The notes under the pieces are model-generated. The model saw nothing but the letters and a program-made list of their open reading frames with translations. It did not search any database and was not told where the DNA came from. From NCBI RefSeq assembly GCF_009498235.1, contig NZ_CP044205.1, positions 677,716-741,715 of the forward strand: 64,000 bases of DNA, given 5' to 3'. Numbering within the stretch: position 1 is the first letter of the stretch; the number at the start of each line of letters is the position of its first letter. Both the position numbers and the translations under genes were made by a program. Below, piece by piece: positions 50,381 to 60,374 of the stretch. The stretch is from Candidatus Methylospira mobilis. GTDB taxonomy: Bacteria; Pseudomonadota; Gammaproteobacteria; Methylococcales; Methylococcaceae.

Positions 50381-50675
50381 CTTCGTCTTCAGAATTTAAA
50401 AACTGCTCCCACTTGTCGGCATCATCTATAAGCGTAGTAATAATATTCTTGGTGGTGCAGGGCTTCAGCTCTTTCGAACCGTGCCGGGGTATCGAAAGCG
50501 GGGAGCCTAGGGCCGGTTCCCTTTCCCGCACATAGGTCGGCTCCTTGCCGCGACTGTCTTTTTCGCGTCCCATTCTTTTGGCAAGTGAAACCAATTCGTC
50601 AGGCTTCCGCCCTTGCGGCGATCTAAGTATGCGCCGGAGTTCCTGCTTTATTTTCTTGAGCGCTGCCGGAGTCAC
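50361..50675 (-). CDS. HicA-like mRNA interferase toxin
   Basis: 104-residue protein with a helical N-terminus (TPAALKKIKQELRRIL) and the region SIPRHGSKELKPCTT, whose His65 is where HicA toxins have their catalytic histidine. The protein is longer than classical HicA (about 60-80 residues) and ends in a strongly acidic run. Gene order toxin-antitoxin with a 20-base overlap is as expected for hicAB. The sequence is divergent, so the toxin call is moderate. Confidence 0.65.
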   Translation of the reverse strand: MTPAALKKIKQELRRILRSPQGRKPDELVSLAKRMGREKDSRGKEPTYVREREPALGSPLSIPRHGSKELKPCTTKNIITTLIDDADKWEQFLNSEDEDEDDRI

Positions 50676-50885
50676 GATATTAAATATGATACCAAGTTAA
50701 AGCCAAGTCAAGCTTGTGTTCGTTAGATCGAAATTAAAGTCATGCGTTCAGTATAACAACAACACCACCATCGATGCGGCTCAAAGAGCGTTATGCAGGG
50801 CGCGCACTTTGTACTCTGCGGAACTGGAAATCTGCCCGATGTGGATTACAATGCCACTCAATAGCAAGAAACGCCTCGCTGCTTT

Positions 50886-51563
50886 ATGACACGATTACCC
50901 ATATTTGCAAAACTGTTTACCAGCTTTTTTTCTGGGCTGAGTCCGCTCGGCGTTGCCGTGCCGCTAGAGCGCCCCCCGCTCGAGCATGGAGGTTTTCGTG
51001 CGCCGGAACTGGTGGAGCTGATTAACTTGGAGTCCGGCTTACGTCTTGATATCCGTTACGCGACCGCCAACAACTTCGTAGGTTATCCGGTGTACAGCGA
51101 AGCGCGCGCATTTCTGCAAAAACCGGCGGCTGAAGCGCTGATACGCGTGCATCGCAAACTGGGCGCGCAAGGATATGGTTTGATGATTTACGACGGCTAC
51201 CGTCCCTGGTCGGTTACCAAAATTTTCTGGGATGCGGTATCCGGCCCCAAACGGCAATTTGTCGCTGATCCGGCGCAGGGTTCGCGCCATAACCGCGGCT
51301 GCGCGGTGGATTTGACGCTCTATGAATTGATCACCGGGCAAGCGGTTGCGATGCCGACAGATTACGATGAAATGACTCAACGCGCCTACTTCGATTATCC
51401 CGGCGGCACGCCCGAGTCCATGGCGTTGCGCGAAATATTGAAGGCGGCAATGACCTCCGAAGGCTTTACCGTGCATCCACGCGAGTGGTGGCACTATGAT
51501 TATCAGGATTGGCAATCATACGGCATCCTGGATGTGCCGTTTTCGGCTGTGGCAGGACGGTAG
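50886..51563 (+). CDS. D-alanyl-D-alanine dipeptidase, VanX/DdpX family
   Basis: Zinc dipeptidase that releases D-alanine from D-Ala-D-Ala, used in peptidoglycan recycling in Gram-negatives, not necessarily in vancomycin resistance. The 225-residue protein has the family motifs DGYRP (Arg106), SRHNRGCAVDL (His135, Asp142) and EWWHYDY (Glu200, His203), i.e. the full zinc site and base. An N-terminal segment (LFTSFFSGLSPLGVAVP) could be a poor signal peptide, so location in the periplasm is possible. A classical signal cleavage site is unclear. Monocistronic. Confidence 0.92.
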   Translation: MTRLPIFAKLFTSFFSGLSPLGVAVPLERPPLEHGGFRAPELVELINLESGLRLDIRYATANNFVGYPVYSEARAFLQKPAAEALIRVHRKLGAQGYGLMIYDGYRPWSVTKIFWDAVSGPKRQFVADPAQGSRHNRGCAVDLTLYELITGQAVAMPTDYDEMTQRAYFDYPGGTPESMALREILKAAMTSEGFTVHPREWWHYDYQDWQSYGILDVPFSAVAGR

Positions 51564-52617
51564 CGGCCGGTTTTGTTTCGCCATGAGCCTTGCCGCGTGT
51601 GTTAGGGTTCGCAAGCTGAACAGCGACCAATTGCGAGCCAGCCACATGCCGTGCTGCATGGATGCAGCGAAACCATCGATATCACCGAAGCTGAAAGAGG
51701 ATTTTCAACGGTTGCAGACAGTGCTTTGAAGCCATTGAAAAACGATTTGCCGCTGCTCTGTCATCCAGCGAAGAAAAATTATCCGAAAATGGCTTGCACG
51801 CGTTGCCGTCGAGTACGCACCTTTTTCGGATAAAACAACTGACGATGAGCGATCCTATGCCTCTCGTTCGCAATTCTATTTCTGCCGGTAAACACCAGGT
51901 TACGTTTGCTGGTCTCGCTGCGCTTCGTAGAGAGAAAGGCGAACGCCGCAGAGTTTTACCGCAGATGGTTGATTTCCTGTTTTCTGCAAACATAGCCCCG
52001 GTGCGAGCGATGCGCATATCTTCAATCGTTTTAAGCGTTACCGGAAGACGAGCTCCGAGACTTAAACCGGACGCTTGCTTCCGGGTGACAATGTATTGGG
52101 ACTCGATATTTTTCAAAGGTAAATAAATATCGGTGATCGCTCACATTCCGGCACTTCTGGAAACAGATTAAGGTAGTGAAAAAACACGGAAAATCTCGCA
52201 TTATCAGAGGTCGACGGCAAGCGGTCCGAACAACAGGAAAAAGATGAGCAGAAATTGCGACATCATAAAATAATTGATATGAGCCCTGACAATATCCGAT
52301 CTTTGGACGATGTATCCGGCCGGCGCGCCTTGGGAAACAACATGGTGACGCGCAGAGCCCAGGCTAAAACCAGCGCAATGCACAACAAGATTCGGCAAAC
52401 GCGGGCTGAAAAGGCTTGCTCGTCTAAATTTTCCCGGTAACAACTTCGTTGTTTACCATAGCTGCCCACTTTAAAATATTGAGAAGCGGTTCCGGTCGGA
52501 CTCGATGTCTACGCCGGTTAACTACGCCAACTTCCCGTCCCCGTAATACCTTCGCATGATTGACTCCGGGACAGAGGAGTAGGCGGCTCGGTTCGACAAT
52601 GTTTGGGAGTTTAAATC
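51564..52617. other. About 1 kb without a supported gene
   Basis: Between the dipeptidase and the AraC regulator no frame reads like a real protein of decent length. Short open frames exist on both strands, including one at 52204-52469 on the minus strand with one hydrophobic segment (RILLCIALVLAWALRVTMLF) and, in another frame, a 20-residue hydrophobic end (MMSQFLLIFFLLFGPL). These look like fragments of a decayed small membrane protein. Codon use and lack of ribosome-binding sites make coding unlikely in the rest. Confidence 0.4.
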
Positions 52618-53424
52618 ATGATAAACGCACCTGGCTTGCATGAACGAGCTGAAACCAACGACGCCAAGTTTGACGCGTTATGGGATATGCGCGACGGAAA
52701 GACGTTTTTTACCGGACCGCTGTACTATAACGCCGGTCATCAACATGGCGCGCCGGTGTTTCTTGCCGGTATCTACGGAAGTTTTCGGCTGCGAATGCAC
52801 GGCGGCGATTGGTTGTCCTGCCGCACAGCGGTAATTCCGGCCGGGGTAATGCACGAGCTGGATGTATACGGCGACCCTCTCACCGTGTTGTATATCGAAC
52901 CGAATATAGCCGGAGTCCATGCATTAATGCCGCTTATCGGTAATACGCGCGAGGTTAACGGCGCATTGGTCGGAGGCAGCGGGGAGATTTCATTCATGCG
53001 CGAGTTGTACGAAGACCGTTACAATCCGCAATGGACTTCGGAACCTTTGGACGATCTGTTGAGCTTTTCCAAGCGGCGTTCAAACAATGAAGTCATCGAC
53101 CCCCGTATCTCGCAGGTAGTGGAATATTTACTCCAACACGGCGAGGACCTCAGCCCGATAACAACGCTGGCAGAAAACGCCGGTCTCTCTTCATCTCGTT
53201 TCCAGCATCTGTTCACCGAACAAATCGGCGTTCCTTTCCGCCGTTACCGCGGCTGGAACCGGATACGGACGGCAATACGTGAAATCATCAAAGGCAACAA
53301 TTTTACTACCGCAGCGCATATTGCGGGTTTTTCGGACTCGGCCCATTTCAGCCATGAATTTCGCAAAACTTTCGGCGCGCCGGCGACTATAGGATTGAAA
53401 AAACTGGCGCGGCTACAACCTTGA
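52618..53424 (+). CDS. AraC-family transcriptional regulator
   Basis: 268 residues. The N-terminal half is a cupin-like sensor (GHQHGAPVFLAGIYGSFRLRMHG, AVIPAGVMHELDVYG), and the C-terminal half a double helix-turn-helix: ISQVVEYLLQHGEDLS, LAENAGLSSSRFQHLFTEQIG, and the conserved second HTH TAAHIAGFSDSAHFSHEFRK. Such proteins respond to a small hydrophobic or cyclic ligand. It begins at the ATG at 52618 after TTGGGAG. No adjacent target gene is on the same strand, so the regulon is unknown. Confidence 0.9.
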   Translation: MINAPGLHERAETNDAKFDALWDMRDGKTFFTGPLYYNAGHQHGAPVFLAGIYGSFRLRMHGGDWLSCRTAVIPAGVMHELDVYGDPLTVLYIEPNIAGVHALMPLIGNTREVNGALVGGSGEISFMRELYEDRYNPQWTSEPLDDLLSFSKRRSNNEVIDPRISQVVEYLLQHGEDLSPITTLAENAGLSSSRFQHLFTEQIGVPFRRYRGWNRIRTAIREIIKGNNFTTAAHIAGFSDSAHFSHEFRKTFGAPATIGLKKLARLQP

Positions 53425-53692
53425 CCTGCCGAGATTAGCGGTAATCGTCCTGCCGTTTTCATGGTTTCATGGTTTCTCACACCGGTAAACCAGGACGAAT
53501 ACCTTCCGTTTTCAGCAGCGCAGTGTTGGCGAAATCACCTATTCTGGCCGCTTGCGCGCCGAAGAAACTGTGTTTCCAAATAACCGGCGTGTTTTGCAGA
53601 TCCCTCAATCGGGAGTGATGCGACAAAAAAACCTTTCAGATTCCCGGCGTGAGTGCATCCCTCACGCTGTCCGGGAAGCCGGCAGTGCGTAG

Positions 53693-55447
53693 TTAGTTGC
53701 TCCAGGTCCATTCTCCATGCGCATCGATTTTCAGTTCGGCGTCGAAAAACTCCTTGTCCTGCAAATCGTCGCGGCGTCTGCGGATAGCCTGTCCGATGAC
53801 GATGTAGGTGATGTTGTATTCGTTCAGCAAGCGTAGCGCGCTGGAAACTTCTTCAGTCGTCAGGTCGCTGGCGGGGTTTTCGATGAAGGCGAAGCAGGGT
53901 GACGCCAGTATCAGCCGGGCGAAGGCAAGCAGCTGTTGCTCTCCTTCCGACATAATACTCTCCCATTTGCAGCTTCCGTCCAGTCCGCCGATGCGCTGCA
54001 CGATCTCTTCGAATTTGAGTTTGCGCAGCACATCCATGATCTCGCTGTCTTTCAGGCGCGGTTCCAGGCCGCTACCTTCGAGCAGTTCGCGCAGGGTGCC
54101 GTTCGGCATGTATGGACGCTCGGGTAAAAAGAAAATATTCCTTTTTTCCGGACGTACGATATGCCCGTTTCCATGTTCCCATATACCTGCGGTTGCACGG
54201 AATAACGCATATTGCGTTAACTCCTCATCGCAACGGATGTTGGTGCGCGTGCCGCGCGCAATGCTCAGCGACAAGTCCTTGAGCAGAACACGCTCGTCCT
54301 GGCCGGAGAATAGCGTCAGGCGCTGGTAGTCGAGTATGCTGTCGTCTTCGCAGTAGATGATAGCGGATTCCGGGGCGGTATCGCTTTCCTCATCTGTTGA
54401 CGCCGGACATGCCGCTTCATGCGCGGAATACTTGATAGCCAGGTCCAATGCGCTCAACCGGGTGACCACGGCGGTGAAAGTTGAGAGCGACTGGAAATTG
54501 GTTACAATCAATGAAAAAGCGCCTACCAGCAGGGTAAAGGACATCGCGGCTTGCGCGATAATGCCGAAGTCGGCATTACCGCGGATGAATAGCGGCGCAA
54601 CGACCAGAACCGGAATAACCTGAATCAGGTAATTGTAGCCGGTGGTGAAAAAACCGAGATTTCGATTCAGTTCGATGATTTGCTTCATGTTGTCCACAAG
54701 GCGTTGCAGGCGAGTCAACAAATCGTTCTGCAAACGCGTTTCCCGGTGGAGCAGGGCGATGTGTTCCGCGTTCGTGCGAACATGGGTCAGGCCCGATCGG
54801 AAGTCGGCTTCACGATCGAACTGGTTGTAGTTCAGCCCGACCAGCGGCCGTCCGAGTTTTATCGCCAGCCAGGAGCCGCCGCCGGCATACAGCACCGCTA
54901 CGATGAACAGCAGCGGACTGATGGTCCACAGTACGCCCGAAAAAGCCAGTACCGTAAAGCTTGCGTTCATGAACATCAGGAAGAACGATAATGTCCCTGT
55001 GGTGAAGGCCTTGATATCGTCCGCTATGCGCTGATCCGGGTTTGCAACTTCATCGTTGCTGGTTAATCGATAGTAGGCGCGGTGGCTCAGATAACGTCTG
55101 AGGAATTGCTGGGTCAACCAGTCGCGCCAGAGCAGGCCCAGTCGTTCCTCGGAGAAGCGGAACAATACCGCTACACCGGTAATCAACAGGAAAATGCCGA
55201 TATAAAGCAAGGCCCATCCGATGAAGCCGTTCATGTTTCTTTGTTCGATCGCGGTCATGAAGTCGCGTCCGATGAAACTGTTCAGCACATTTAATGCATT
55301 CAGCGCCAGCATCAGCAGCAATAATGCCGCGAACAGCGCTTTTGCCTTGCCACCCACATCGGAGGAGGCAAAGCGACGGATTCCGGTAATCAGCCGGTCC
55401 AGCGTGAGTTGATCGAGGTGGGGTATGGGGCCTTTTGACGTATTCAT
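53693..55447 (-). CDS. SbmA/YddA-like ABC transporter with degenerate ATPase domain
   Basis: 584 residues: an N-terminal transmembrane part of the SbmA/BacA/YddA family (six spans; NDEVANPDQRIADDIKAFT, the family hallmark) fused to an ABC ATPase domain from about 365. The ATPase has lost key residues. The P-loop region reads NIRCDEELTQYALFRATAG (403-421), with no GxxGxGKS. The Q-loop is LPERPYMP with Glu443, the signature is MSEGEQQ, Walker B FAFIEN has Glu523 and Asn524 for Asp-Glu, and the switch His is Gln553. Yet the frame is undisturbed and the fold boundaries are kept. It probably works as a carrier not driven by ATP, or as a partner of another subunit; this is inference. Confidence 0.85.
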   Translation of the reverse strand: MNTSKGPIPHLDQLTLDRLITGIRRFASSDVGGKAKALFAALLLLMLALNALNVLNSFIGRDFMTAIEQRNMNGFIGWALLYIGIFLLITGVAVLFRFSEERLGLLWRDWLTQQFLRRYLSHRAYYRLTSNDEVANPDQRIADDIKAFTTGTLSFFLMFMNASFTVLAFSGVLWTISPLLFIVAVLYAGGGSWLAIKLGRPLVGLNYNQFDREADFRSGLTHVRTNAEHIALLHRETRLQNDLLTRLQRLVDNMKQIIELNRNLGFFTTGYNYLIQVIPVLVVAPLFIRGNADFGIIAQAAMSFTLLVGAFSLIVTNFQSLSTFTAVVTRLSALDLAIKYSAHEAACPASTDEESDTAPESAIIYCEDDSILDYQRLTLFSGQDERVLLKDLSLSIARGTRTNIRCDEELTQYALFRATAGIWEHGNGHIVRPEKRNIFFLPERPYMPNGTLRELLEGSGLEPRLKDSEIMDVLRKLKFEEIVQRIGGLDGSCKWESIMSEGEQQLLAFARLILASPCFAFIENPASDLTTEEVSSALRLLNEYNITYIVIGQAIRRRRDDLQDKEFFDAELKIDAHGEWTWSN

Positions 55448-55781
55448 GCGTGCTCCTCAACACGTTCTCAAAGAGAGGCGTGGCGTTATTGTTTTTTTCG
55501 TAACCATTCTACTGATTCCTCAGCCTCAGTGCTCTTCAGTTAATTCGTTCGTGGCGTGTGCTTACGACTACGCTCAGGAGAGCCCTGTCGAAGCATGAGC
55601 ATATAGATTGTCCGGACGAGGATACTCCATTCATCCTTCGACAGGCCTGAGCCTGTTCTGCGCGACTTGCCCCGAGCGTAGCCGTAAGGATCGAACGGAA
55701 AACCGGGAGAATAGTTACACCGATCCAAGCGTGACCGGCATATAATGACACTTTTGCGACTCAAAACCAAAACCCCGGCCC
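55448..55781. other. Divergent intergenic region with inverted repeat
   Basis: 334 bases between the ABC gene and the phosphomannomutase gene, which face away from each other. A long inverted repeat fills 55561-55688 (separate entry). The remaining bases show no promoter pair I can defend. An in-frame start for the mutase at 55782 has weak upstream signals (CGGCCC). Confidence 0.4.
55561..55688. repeat. Inverted repeat element
   Basis: CTTACGACTACGCTC and AGCCCTGTCGAAG on the left arm (55561-55593) face CTTCGACAGGCCTGAG and GAGCGTAGCCGTAAG on the right (55637-55688) as imperfect complements, with the sequence between the arms unpaired. The CTTCGACAGGCTCAG-type core is widespread as a dispersed repeat in proteobacteria, so this is likely a REP/MITE-like unit rather than a regulatory site. 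Confidence 0.65.
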
Positions 55782-57149
55782 ATGACAAATCCGTTAACCT
55801 GTTTTATGGCCTACGATATCCGTGGGCGGCTTGGCGATGAGCTCAACGAAGACATCGCTTATCGTATCGGCAGAGCGTTTGCGCAATTTCTGCAGGCTCG
55901 CTGCGTCGCTGTCGGCGGCGATGTTCGCGCCTCCAGCGCGTCGTTAAAGCAGGCGCTGGCACGCGGTTTGATGGATGCCGGATGCGATGTCGTCGATATC
56001 GGCATGACCGGCACCGAGGAAGTGTATTTTGCCGCGTTTCATCTGGATGTGGATGGCGGTATTGAGGTGACGGCCAGTCATAATCCGTTGGATTACAACG
56101 GCATGAAGCTGGTGCGGCGCGGCGCGCGTCCGATCAGCGGCGACAGCGGTTTGCGCGAAATTCAGCGTCTGGCCGAATGCGCTCAATTTGAGGAAAGCGC
56201 GCGCAAGGGGCAACTGTCGCAGCAATCCATACTCGAACCCTACGTCGAGCATATGCTTGGCTATATACAGGCGGATCGAATTTGTCCGCTGCGCCTGGTG
56301 GTGAATGCCGGCAACGGCGCCGCGGGTCATGTGATCGACGCGTTGGAACAGCGTTTCCAAGGGATGGGAGTTCCGCTGCAATTCATCAGGGTTCATCATG
56401 AACCTGACGCGGATTTTCCCAACGGCATCCCCAATCCGCTGTTGCCGGAGAACCGCTCCGCTACGATCGAAGCGGTTAAAGTGAATCGGGCCGATATGGG
56501 TATTGCCTGGGACGGCGATTTCGACCGTTGTTTCCTGTTCGATGAAACCGGCCGCTTTATCGAGGGCTATTACATAGTTGGTTTACTGGCGGCGGCTTTT
56601 CTTGCCAAGTATCCGGGCGAGAAAATCATCCACGATCCGCGCCTGACCTGGAATACCATCGACGTGGTTCACAGTAATCGGGGACAGGCGATACAAAGCA
56701 AGACCGGCCATGCCTTTATCAAGGAACGCATGCGCGCCGAGAACGCCGTTTATGGCGGCGAGATGAGCGCGCATCATTATTTCCGCGATTTCGCCTATTG
56801 CGACAGCGGCATGATTCCATGGCTGCTGATAGCCGAGCTGGTGAGCGCGGCGGGCAGGCCTCTGTCCGAACTGGTGAACGATCGCATGGCGGCTTACCCG
56901 TGCAGCGGTGAAATCAACTACCGGGTAACCGATGTCGGCGCGGTGCTGAATCGTGTGATAGAGTACTATCGGCATCTCGATCCGGTCATGGACCGTACCG
57001 ACGGCATCAGCATGGAGTTTGCGAACTGGCGGCTGAATCTGCGTAGTTCGAATACCGAGCCGCTGCTGCGGCTTAACGTCGAAACAAGGGCTAACCGGGA
57101 AGATTTGTCGGCGTTGTTGACGGAGATTGAGCGGCTTATTCTCGATTGA
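55782..57149 (+). CDS. manB: Phosphomannomutase (alpha-D-phosphohexomutase family, ManB/CpsG type)
   Basis: Converts mannose 6-phosphate to mannose 1-phosphate for GDP-mannose and polysaccharide synthesis; may also act on glucose phosphates. The 455-residue protein has the phosphoserine loop VTASHNP (Ser99), the Mg loop AWDGDFDRC, the sugar loop [10 protein letters not shown] and the phosphate loop [12 protein letters not shown]. All four domains are complete. No other sugar-nucleotide gene is nearby. Convergent with the RND gene, with only six bases between stop codons. Confidence 0.93.
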   Translation: MTNPLTCFMAYDIRGRLGDELNEDIAYRIGRAFAQFLQARCVAVGGDVRASSASLKQALARGLMDAGCDVVDIGMTGTEEVYFAAFHLDVDGGIEVTASHNPLDYNGMKLVRRGARPISGDSGLREIQRLAECAQFEESARKGQLSQQSILEPYVEHMLGYIQADRICPLRLVVNAGNGAAGHVIDALEQRFQGMGVPLQFIRVHHEPDADFPNGIPNPLLPENRSATIEAVKVNRADMGIAWDGDFDRCFLFDETGRFIEGYYIVGLLAAAFLAKYPGEKIIHDPRLTWNTIDVVHSNRGQAIQSKTGHAFIKERMRAENAVYGGEMSAHHYFRDFAYCDSGMIPWLLIAELVSAAGRPLSELVNDRMAAYPCSGEINYRVTDVGAVLNRVIEYYRHLDPVMDRTDGISMEFANWRLNLRSSNTEPLLRLNVETRANREDLSALLTEIERLILD

Positions 57150-57155
57150 TACGAC

Positions 57156-60100
57156 TCAAACCGAATAGTCAGGTTTTTTTGCGCGGAACGCGCGCCGCAG
57201 CGCCGGTACCGTCTGTTTCAGCCGCTCCATGTAAAGGTAGATCACCGGGGTGCTGAACAGGGTAATCATCTGGCTCAGTATCAGTCCTCCGATAATGCTG
57301 ATCCCCAAGGGCTGGCGCAGTTCGTAGCCGGTGCCTCTGCCAAACGCCAGCGGAACCGCGCCCAGCAGCGCGGCGAGCGTGGTCATCATGATCGGGCGGA
57401 AGCGCAATACGCAGGCTCTGAAAATGGATTGCTCCGCCGTCATGCCTTCATTGCGTTCCAGGTGCAAGGCAAAATCGATCATCATGATCGCATTTTTTTT
57501 GACGATGCCGATCAGCAAAATTATTCCAATCATGCCGATGACGTTGAGTTCGATGTGAAACAGCATCAATGCCAGCAGCGCGCCGACGCCGGCAGACGGG
57601 ATGGTGGAGAGTATGGTCACCGGGTGCAGGTAGCTTTCATAGAGGATGCCGAGCACGATGTAGACGGCAAATATGGCGGCCAGAATCAGCAGAGTCTGGC
57701 TCTGCAGCGACCCCAGGAACGCTTGCGCCGCTCCCTGGAAGCGCCCTTGTATGCCGGTCGGCACCCCAATATCGCGTTGCGCCTGCTCTATTTGCTCTAT
57801 GGCCTCTCCCAGGGAAAATGCCGGGTTCAGATTGAACGAAATGGTGACCGACGGGAATTGGTCTGAGTGGTTGACGTTGAGCGGCGTATGTTCCGGGACG
57901 AAGCCGGCGATTTCACTGAGCGGTATCTGTTTGCCGCCCGCCGCGCCGATATAGATATTTTTCAACGTGTCCGGACTTTCCCATAACTCCGGCGCAACGT
58001 TCATTACCACATGGTTTTGATTTAGCGGATTATACATCGTGGAAACCTGCCGCTGGCCGAACGCATCGTACAGGGTATCGTCGATCGCTTGCGTCGAGAT
58101 TCCCAGCCGCATCGCATTTTCGCGGTTTATGTCGAGGGTGGCGCTGAGCCCACCATTTTGCTGATCCATATTGACGTCGGCAAGCGCCGGCAGATTGCGT
58201 AGCGCCTCCTGCAGGCGCGGCCCCCATTGCTGCAGTTCGTCCAGGCTGGTGCCGCGCACGGTATATTGCCATTGTGACGCGCTCATGCGTCCGCCGATGC
58301 GCAAATCCTGTGGCGACTGTAAAAACATTGATGCCCCCGGCACCGCGGCCAGTTTACCGCGCAGCCGCCCGATGATTTCATCGGAGCTGGCGCGCCGTTC
58401 GCCCAATGGTTTCAACGAAGCAAACAGCCGTGCCTGATTGCCGGGGTTTCCACCGCTGCTGCCGGCAAACGCCACCACAGTGTCGACCGCCGGATCGGTT
58501 TCGATGATGCGCAGGTAGTCCTTGATACGCGCCACCATGGATTGAAAGGACGCGCTCTGGTCGGCCATGGCCTGTCCCATCAGCCGTCCTGTATCCTGTT
58601 GCGGGAAAAACCCCTTGGGAACCACGGTATATAAATAGCCGGTTGCAATGATGGTCAGCAGGGTGATCGCAAGCATGAAGGGCTGATGCCGCAAAACCCA
58701 GCGCAGCGCGGTTTCGTAGGCGCTTTCTATCGAAGCAAGCTGCGCCAGCCAGCGGTTTTGCGCGCCGTGTTGCGGGACACCGGACGGTTTGAGCAGTACG
58801 CTGCACAGCATTGGCGTGGTGGTCAGGGAGATGACCATGGAAATCAATACCGCCGCCGTCAGCGTGATCGAAAATTCGCGAAACAGTCTTCCGATGATGC
58901 CTTCCATCATCAACAATGGAATAAAAACCGCTGTCAGCGACAGGCTAATGGACAGCACGGTAAAGCCGATTTCCTTTGCGCCTTTCAGCGCCGCCTCCCG
59001 GGCGTTGGCTCCCTGTTCGATATGGCGCGTAATGTTTTCAGTGACCACAATCGCGTCATCGACCACGAAGCCGGTGGCGATAGTGAGCGCCATCAGTGAC
59101 AGATTGTTCAGGCTGTAATCCAGCAGATACATGATGCCGTAGGTGCCGATCAACGATACCGGTATCGCTATGCTCGGAATCAGCGCGGTGCGCGCATTGC
59201 CCAGAAACAGGAACACCACGATGACCACCAGCGCGATGGACAGCATCAGGGTGAACTCTATGTCTTCCATGGAGGCGCGTATGGTGGTGGTGCGGTCCAG
59301 GACCGGTAATAAATCCATGCCCTGCGGAATCGATGCGGCCAGGTTGGGCAGCTCCGCGAGTATGCGGTCGACGGTTCCGATAATATTGGCGCCGGGTTGA
59401 CGGTTGATGAGCAGGACGATGCACGGTTTGTTGTTGTGGAAGCCGATTGCGCGCAGTTCCTCGGTGGCCTCGGTAACGCGAGCGACATCGCGCAGACGGA
59501 TGTTGCCGCGCGCGCCTCCGGCGACCAGCAGATTGCCAAAATCTTCCGCATTCCAGAGCTGGTCGGTGGTTTGAATAATCCAGCTGTTTTCCTCATTTTC
59601 GAGGATGCCCTTGGGGCTGTTGGCGTTGGCATTGGACAGCACCCGCCGTACATCTTCCAGTCCGAGGCCGTAGTTGTTCAGGTAGGCCGGGTTCAGCTCC
59701 ACTCTGACTGCCGGCAGCGCGCCGCCGCCTATGGTGACGGTGCCGACGCCGCGTATCTGGCTGAGTTTTTGCTGCAACACGGACGAAGCGGCTTCATAAA
59801 GCTGCGCGCGATTGTAAAGATCGGAAGTCATTGACATGATCAGTATCGGCGAATCCGCCGGGTTTACCTTGCGATAGGAGGGATTGGACGGCAGGTTGGC
59901 GGGGAGAGAGCTGCGCGCTGCGTTGATCGCCGACTCCACGTCGCGCGCCGCGCCATCGACGTCGCGATTGAGATCGAACTGCATCGTCACCGAGGTGCTG
60001 CCCAAAGTGCTGCTCGAACTCATTTCGGTGATGCCGGCGATGCGCCCGAACTGCCTTTCCAGCGGGGTGGCTACCGATGACGCCATGGTTTCCGGGCTGG

Positions 60101-60260
60101 CGCCGGGCAGGCTGGCGGAAACCTGGATGGTCGGAAATTCGATCTGAGGCAGCGGCGACACCGGCAGGTGGTACATGGCCAGAATGCCGAGAAAGGCGAT
60201 CGCCAGCGTCAACAAAGTCGTTGCGACCGGGCGTTGAATAAAAGGCGCCGATGGGTTCAT
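57156..60260 (-). CDS. RND multidrug efflux permease (HAE-1, MdtB/MdtC-like)
   Basis: Proton-driven pump of hydrophobic or anionic compounds. The 1034-residue protein has the AcrB layout: FIQRPVATTLLTLAIAFLG first span, large periplasmic loops, and the proton-relay TM4 GFVVDDAIVVTENITRHIE with the Asp-Asp pair. The sequence resembles MdtB/MdtC or MuxB/MuxC rather than AcrB. No adaptor (mdtA) or outer-membrane gene is adjacent, unlike the usual operon, so partners must come from elsewhere. Gene starts at the ATG at 60260. The convergent phosphomannomutase gene ends six bases away without a visible terminator. Confidence 0.93.
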   Translation of the reverse strand: MNPSAPFIQRPVATTLLTLAIAFLGILAMYHLPVSPLPQIEFPTIQVSASLPGASPETMASSVATPLERQFGRIAGITEMSSSSTLGSTSVTMQFDLNRDVDGAARDVESAINAARSSLPANLPSNPSYRKVNPADSPILIMSMTSDLYNRAQLYEAASSVLQQKLSQIRGVGTVTIGGGALPAVRVELNPAYLNNYGLGLEDVRRVLSNANANSPKGILENEENSWIIQTTDQLWNAEDFGNLLVAGGARGNIRLRDVARVTEATEELRAIGFHNNKPCIVLLINRQPGANIIGTVDRILAELPNLAASIPQGMDLLPVLDRTTTIRASMEDIEFTLMLSIALVVIVVFLFLGNARTALIPSIAIPVSLIGTYGIMYLLDYSLNNLSLMALTIATGFVVDDAIVVTENITRHIEQGANAREAALKGAKEIGFTVLSISLSLTAVFIPLLMMEGIIGRLFREFSITLTAAVLISMVISLTTTPMLCSVLLKPSGVPQHGAQNRWLAQLASIESAYETALRWVLRHQPFMLAITLLTIIATGYLYTVVPKGFFPQQDTGRLMGQAMADQSASFQSMVARIKDYLRIIETDPAVDTVVAFAGSSGGNPGNQARLFASLKPLGERRASSDEIIGRLRGKLAAVPGASMFLQSPQDLRIGGRMSASQWQYTVRGTSLDELQQWGPRLQEALRNLPALADVNMDQQNGGLSATLDINRENAMRLGISTQAIDDTLYDAFGQRQVSTMYNPLNQNHVVMNVAPELWESPDTLKNIYIGAAGGKQIPLSEIAGFVPEHTPLNVNHSDQFPSVTISFNLNPAFSLGEAIEQIEQAQRDIGVPTGIQGRFQGAAQAFLGSLQSQTLLILAAIFAVYIVLGILYESYLHPVTILSTIPSAGVGALLALMLFHIELNVIGMIGIILLIGIVKKNAIMMIDFALHLERNEGMTAEQSIFRACVLRFRPIMMTTLAALLGAVPLAFGRGTGYELRQPLGISIIGGLILSQMITLFSTPVIYLYMERLKQTVPALRRAFRAKKPDYSV

Positions 60261-60374
60261 GATGAAAACTATCCTTATGGTGGTTCTGGACGCGCGGGGG
60301 CGGCGTATCCTATTATCCTATCGCCGCAAACCGGCAAACTTTTATCATTATCATAAATCGCGAGGATGACACTC

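Noticed and set aside
50886-51563. Vancomycin resistance gene
   Set aside because: VanX-type dipeptidases are common in Gram-negatives for peptidoglycan recycling; no vanH or vanA homologue is present, so a resistance role is not supported.
51682-52126. Open frames on both strands of the 1-kb gap (144 and 110 residues)
   Set aside because: Neither has a ribosome-binding site or a recognisable domain, and they overlap each other almost fully. I leave the stretch as non-coding or decayed.
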